In this document: positions 12,613 through 15,317 of the stretch, one piece after another | Numbering within the stretch: position 1 is the first letter of the stretch | Layout of the letters: every line of letters begins with the position of its first letter | Assembly: GCA_051875715.1 (NCBI GenBank) | Contig: JBJEHD010000041.1 | Coordinates: 1 to 15,317 of the forward strand | Source of the DNA: DYCT01 sp051875715 | GTDB taxonomy: Bacteria > Bacteroidota > Bacteroidia > Bacteroidales > Bacteroidaceae | Length of the DNA: 15,317 nucleotides | Direction of reading: 5' to 3' | The notes under the pieces: model-generated | Database searches by the model: none | Seen by the model: the letters and a program-made list of their open reading frames with translations, nothing else | Told to the model about the DNA's origin: nothing | Translations under genes and position numbers: made by a program

Positions 12613-15102
12613 CTACGCCAGATCGACCACCGTAATGCCTGCTCCGCCGAACTGCACGTGTTCGTCCTGATAGCGGAGCACGCCGGGCACCGTGCGCAGG
12701 TAGTCGCGAATCAGCGTGCGCAGGATGCCGGACCCCGTCCCATGCAGGATGCGCACCCTCGACACGCCCAGCAGGATGGCGTCGTCGATGAAATACATCA
12801 CCGCCTGCAAGGCCTCTTCGCCACGCATGCCGCGTACATCCACGTCCTGCTTGAAGTTCAGTTTCTTTTCGTAGACTTGGTCCTGCGTCTGCACGCTCAC
12901 GAAACTTGCCTTCGCGTTCGTTTCTTTCGGCAGGTTCCGCTCGTCCACCCGTTCCAGCCGGTCGGCCTTTGTGGTCGTCTTCAGCATACCGAATGCCACC
13001 ACCACGTTCTTGCCGTTCACCTCCATCACGCGTCCCACGCCGTTTTGCCCCTTCATCCGGACCGCGCAGCCCACCTCGATGGGCTTTTCCTTGGGTGCAA
13101 TCGGTTGCGCCGGAGCCGATGGTGCGGTCTGAGCCTTTGCCTGACGGTCTTTCTTGCGGTCCTGACGAGCCCGGATCCGTTCCATCTGGCGAGCTATTTT
13201 CTCCTCCTTGGCCTGTGCCTCAAACTCCTCCATCCGCTGTCGGAACTCCTCCAGTTCCTGTCGGGCCTGCCGCGTTTTGTCCTTTTCGGCCTGCGATTCC
13301 TTGATGGTCCGGATGGTGTTCTCAATCTGTGCGTTCGATTCTTGCAAGAGCCGTTCGGCCTCCTCCCGTGCCTTCCGGATGATGTCCTTACGTTGACTCT
13401 CCACCTCGTGCAGGCGTTCTTCGTAGCGAGCCAGCGTCTCCTCCAACTGCTTCTCGCGTTGGCGGATGTGCTGTCTTTTCCCTTCCCAATAGCGTTTGTC
13501 GCGAACGATGTCCTGCAGGTATTTGTCCGCCTGGATGTATTCGCTGCCCACCCTTTCGGACGCTTCGGCTATCACCTCTTCGGGCAAGCCTATCTTGCGG
13601 GCGATTTCCACGGCAAACGAACTGCCCGGATTTCCTATCTGCAGTTGAAACAAGGGGCGCATCAGATGGCGGTCGTAGAGCATGGCTCCGTTCACCAGCC
13701 CTTCCTCCTCATCGGCCAGGTGTTTCAGGTTCTGATAGTGCGTCGTCACCACGCCGTACGCCCCTTTCCGGTTCAGCCGTTTCAGCACGGCCTCGGCCAT
13801 CGCTCCGCCTATCTGCGGCTCCGTGCCGCCCCCCAGTTCGTCAATCAGGAGCAGGCTGTGCCCGTCGCACTGCTTCAGCATCATCTTCATGTGGGTCAGG
13901 TGCGACGAGTATGTGCTGAGGTCGTCCTCTATCGACTGCTCGTCGCCGATGTCGATGAACAGGTTTCGGAACACACCCGCCCGGCTGCTTTCGCTCACGG
14001 GGATGGGCAAGCCGCATTGCAGCATGTATTGCAGCAGGCCCACCGTCTTGAGGCAGACCGACTTTCCGCCGGCATTCGGTCCGGAGATGAGCACGATGCG
14101 TCGCGGCTCCTTCAGTTCGATGTCGAGCGGCACCACGTTCTTGCCCTGCCTCTCGAGCGACCATCGCAGCAACGGATGCACGGCCTGTCCCCAGTCGACG
14201 AGCGGAGCGTCGGTCAGTTGCGGCGTCACGGCCTGCATCTGGCGGGCCAAATATGCCTTGGCGCGGATGAAATCCACCTCGGCAAGAAACTCGTAGGCAT
14301 CCGTCAAGGCCGGTATCTGAGGACGCACCAGCGCAGAGAACTCCACCAGGATGCGTACCACTTCGCGCCGTTCCTCGCCTTCCAGTTCGCGGATGCGGTT
14401 GTTGGCCTCCACCACTTCGGCCGGTTCGATGTAGACCGTCTTGCCCGTGGCCGACTCGTCGTGGACGATGCCCTTGATTCTTCGCTTCAGGGCCGGAGCC
14501 ACGGGGATGACCAGTCGTCCGTCGCGCATGGTGGGTGTAGCCTCTTTGTCCACATATCCCTCCGCCTGCGCGGCCCGCAGGATGGACTGCAGGCTGCGCG
14601 AGATGCTGCCGGCCGTAGAAGCCAGTTCGCGCCGGATGCGCAGCAGGTCGGGCGAAGCATTGTCCTTCATCTTTCCGTAAGGGTTCAGCAGTGCATCGAT
14701 GCGTCGGATGAGGTCGACGGGCACTTCCACCTCGGCGGCCAGTTCACGCAGGCGGGGGAAGTCGGCTTCCTCGTTCCGCACGAAGCGCACCACGTCGCGG
14801 ATGGTCTCGAGCGAGCGTTTCAGGTCGAACACCTCGGCCTCGTCCATGTAGAGTCCCTCCACCCGGATGCGGCGCAACGAGTCGCGCACGTCCAGGAAGT
14901 ATCGGTCGGGGAAGCCTTCGTCCTCGATGGCACGCCCCATTTCGTCCACCCGTTCCAACCGTCGGCGCACCTCGTCGTAGTCCGTAGCCATGCCCATCTC
15001 GTCCGCCCGTCCTTCGCCCAGTGTGCTCAAACAGTGCTCCTTCAGGCGTCGGCGCACCTCGTCGAACCCTATCTTTTGCTCAAAATTCTGTGGATAAATC
15101 AT
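12613..15102 (-). CDS. mutS2: MutS2 ATPase with C-terminal Smr domain
   Basis: This 829-residue protein has the full MutS2 plan. It has a core/clamp region at about 1-320, and an ABC-type ATPase with Walker A GPNAGGKS (341-348) and Walker B LLLIDELGGGTEP (417-429). A long coiled coil covers about 525-660, then a KOW-like segment (CAVRMKGQNGVGRVMEVNG, about 679-697). The Smr nuclease-type domain at about 750-829 carries DVDVRGMR and HGTGSGILR. There is no mismatch-recognition N-terminal domain. The family suppresses recombination in some bacteria, and in Bacillus it senses collided ribosomes and helps split them. Which role applies here is unknown. I chose the start at 15102 because MIYPQNFEQKIGFD is the usual N-terminus and AGAAGGA lies just before it; an upstream Met at 15159 lies in the promoter region. 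sdaA follows on the same strand. Confidence 0.96.
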   Translation of the reverse strand: MIYPQNFEQKIGFDEVRRRLKEHCLSTLGEGRADEMGMATDYDEVRRRLERVDEMGRAIEDEGFPDRYFLDVRDSLRRIRVEGLYMDEAEVFDLKRSLETIRDVVRFVRNEEADFPRLRELAAEVEVPVDLIRRIDALLNPYGKMKDNASPDLLRIRRELASTAGSISRSLQSILRAAQAEGYVDKEATPTMRDGRLVIPVAPALKRRIKGIVHDESATGKTVYIEPAEVVEANNRIRELEGEERREVVRILVEFSALVRPQIPALTDAYEFLAEVDFIRAKAYLARQMQAVTPQLTDAPLVDWGQAVHPLLRWSLERQGKNVVPLDIELKEPRRIVLISGPNAGGKSVCLKTVGLLQYMLQCGLPIPVSESSRAGVFRNLFIDIGDEQSIEDDLSTYSSHLTHMKMMLKQCDGHSLLLIDELGGGTEPQIGGAMAEAVLKRLNRKGAYGVVTTHYQNLKHLADEEEGLVNGAMLYDRHLMRPLFQLQIGNPGSSFAVEIARKIGLPEEVIAEASERVGSEYIQADKYLQDIVRDKRYWEGKRQHIRQREKQLEETLARYEERLHEVESQRKDIIRKAREEAERLLQESNAQIENTIRTIKESQAEKDKTRQARQELEEFRQRMEEFEAQAKEEKIARQMERIRARQDRKKDRQAKAQTAPSAPAQPIAPKEKPIEVGCAVRMKGQNGVGRVMEVNGKNVVVAFGMLKTTTKADRLERVDERNLPKETNAKASFVSVQTQDQVYEKKLNFKQDVDVRGMRGEEALQAVMYFIDDAILLGVSRVRILHGTGSGILRTLIRDYLRTVPGVLRYQDEHVQFGGAGITVVDLA

Positions 15103-15124
15103 CGTATTCCTTCTTATTGGGGTG

Positions 15125-15132
15125 CAAAAATA
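15125..15132 (-). promoter_or_regulatory. Candidate -7 box for mutS2
   Basis: On the minus strand 15132-15125 reads TATTTTTG, matching TAnnTTTG, with a leader of roughly 15-20 nt. A second match, TAGATTTG, lies at 15164-15157. Neither has a good -33 TTG at the usual spacing. Confidence 0.4.
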
Positions 15133-15153
15133 CGATTTTTCCCATCCGCACCC

Positions 15154-15183
15154 TTGCAAATCTAAAAATTAGTCATACCTTTG
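15154..15183 (+). promoter_or_regulatory. Promoter of the tRNA-Ser gene
   Basis: TTG at 15154-15156 and TACCTTTG at 15176-15183 are separated by 19 bp, an excellent fit to the Bacteroidota housekeeping promoter. Transcription would start near 15190, about 42 nt before the mature tRNA. The leader contains a short GCCCA/TGGGC-type hairpin at about 15207-15220. Confidence 0.8.
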
Positions 15184-15231
15184 CAGCGCTTTTTTCTGAA
15201 AGGGCAGGCCCATTTGGGCTATCCAAGAAAA

Positions 15232-15317
15232 GGAGAGGTGGCAGAGTGATCGATTGCGGCGGTCTTGAAAACCGTTGAACTGAAAGGTTCCGGGGGTTTG
15301 AATCCCTCCCTCTCCGC
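15232..15317 (+). tRNA. tRNA-Ser (anticodon UGA), cut at the window end
   Basis: This is a class II tRNA with every helix formed. The acceptor GGAGAGG (15232-15238) pairs with CCTCTCC (15309-15315), and G15316 is the discriminator. The D stem is GCAG/TTGC. The anticodon stem GCGGT/ACCGT carries the loop CTTGAAA, with TGA at 15266-15268. A long variable arm (GAAC/GTTC) and a T stem (GGGGG/CCCTC) complete it. C15317 may be the first base of an encoded CCA. The D loop has GA instead of GG at positions 18-19, and the T loop is TTTGAAT instead of TTCGAAT. Apart from these two changes nothing suggests a pseudogene, and the promoter is strong. It reads UCA and, by wobble, other UCN serine codons. 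Confidence 0.95.

Noticed and set aside
12658..15165. Open frame of 835 codons on the plus strand, antisense to mutS2
   Set aside because: The minus strand encodes an intact MutS2 with every expected motif. The plus frame is rich in Leu/His/Gln with no recognisable domain and is a codon-bias shadow.
1..15317. Mobile element or genomic island
   Set aside because: I see no transposase, integrase, target-site duplication or attachment site, and the genes and their codon use look continuous with the host.

Overview
The window reads as a stretch of Bacteroidota chromosome, most likely order Bacteroidales (Bacteroides/Prevotella-like), with fairly GC-rich coding sequence. The evidence is the TAnnTTTG type of -7 promoter box before several genes and the tRNA, A-rich leaders with weak Shine-Dalgarno sites, a single-chain MutS2 and a large PurL, a heparin lyase I very like those of Pedobacter and Bacteroides, and a secreted protein with the YNLQG...KGLYL C-terminal tail typical of this phylum. 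Genus cannot be settled from the window. I see no phage, insertion sequence, CRISPR array or plasmid function.

Layout. 1-716 is the 3' end of purL, closed by a terminator. 841-2560 is a probable operon: a small membrane-tethered AraC-type regulator followed by two half-size chromate-transporter-family proteins. A perfect bidirectional terminator (2584-2621) separates this from a convergent gene for a 1219-residue secreted mosaic protein (2643-6302, minus). A 506-bp divergent intergenic region (6303-6808) holds the promoter of that gene and four tandem 21-bp palindromic repeats. 6809-7345 encodes a small Spy-like periplasmic protein. 7443-10714 is a two-gene heparin/heparan sulfate unit: a Ser-type sulfatase with a helical-repeat C-terminal domain, then heparin lyase I (PL13). 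The gap between them contains a strong hairpin and an array with a period of about 11 bp that runs into the hepI start codon. After a terminator comes a PepSY-like periplasmic protein (10864-11301). On the minus strand are L-serine dehydratase (11353-12573) and, upstream of it, MutS2 (12613-15102). The right edge carries a plus-strand tRNA-Ser(UGA) with a textbook promoter, cut just after the discriminator base.

How the genes work together. Sulfatase and heparin lyase plausibly act in sequence on sulfated glycosaminoglycan in the periplasm. There is no SusC/SusD pair or hybrid two-component regulator in the window, so this is at most a satellite of a polysaccharide-utilisation system. The purine, serine, MutS2 and tRNA genes are housekeeping. 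I see no clearly new multi-gene system. The most unusual signals are small: an apparent paired swap of the 19-56 tertiary base pair in the tRNA, two different helically phased repeat arrays, and a tandem-duplicated loop in the lyase.
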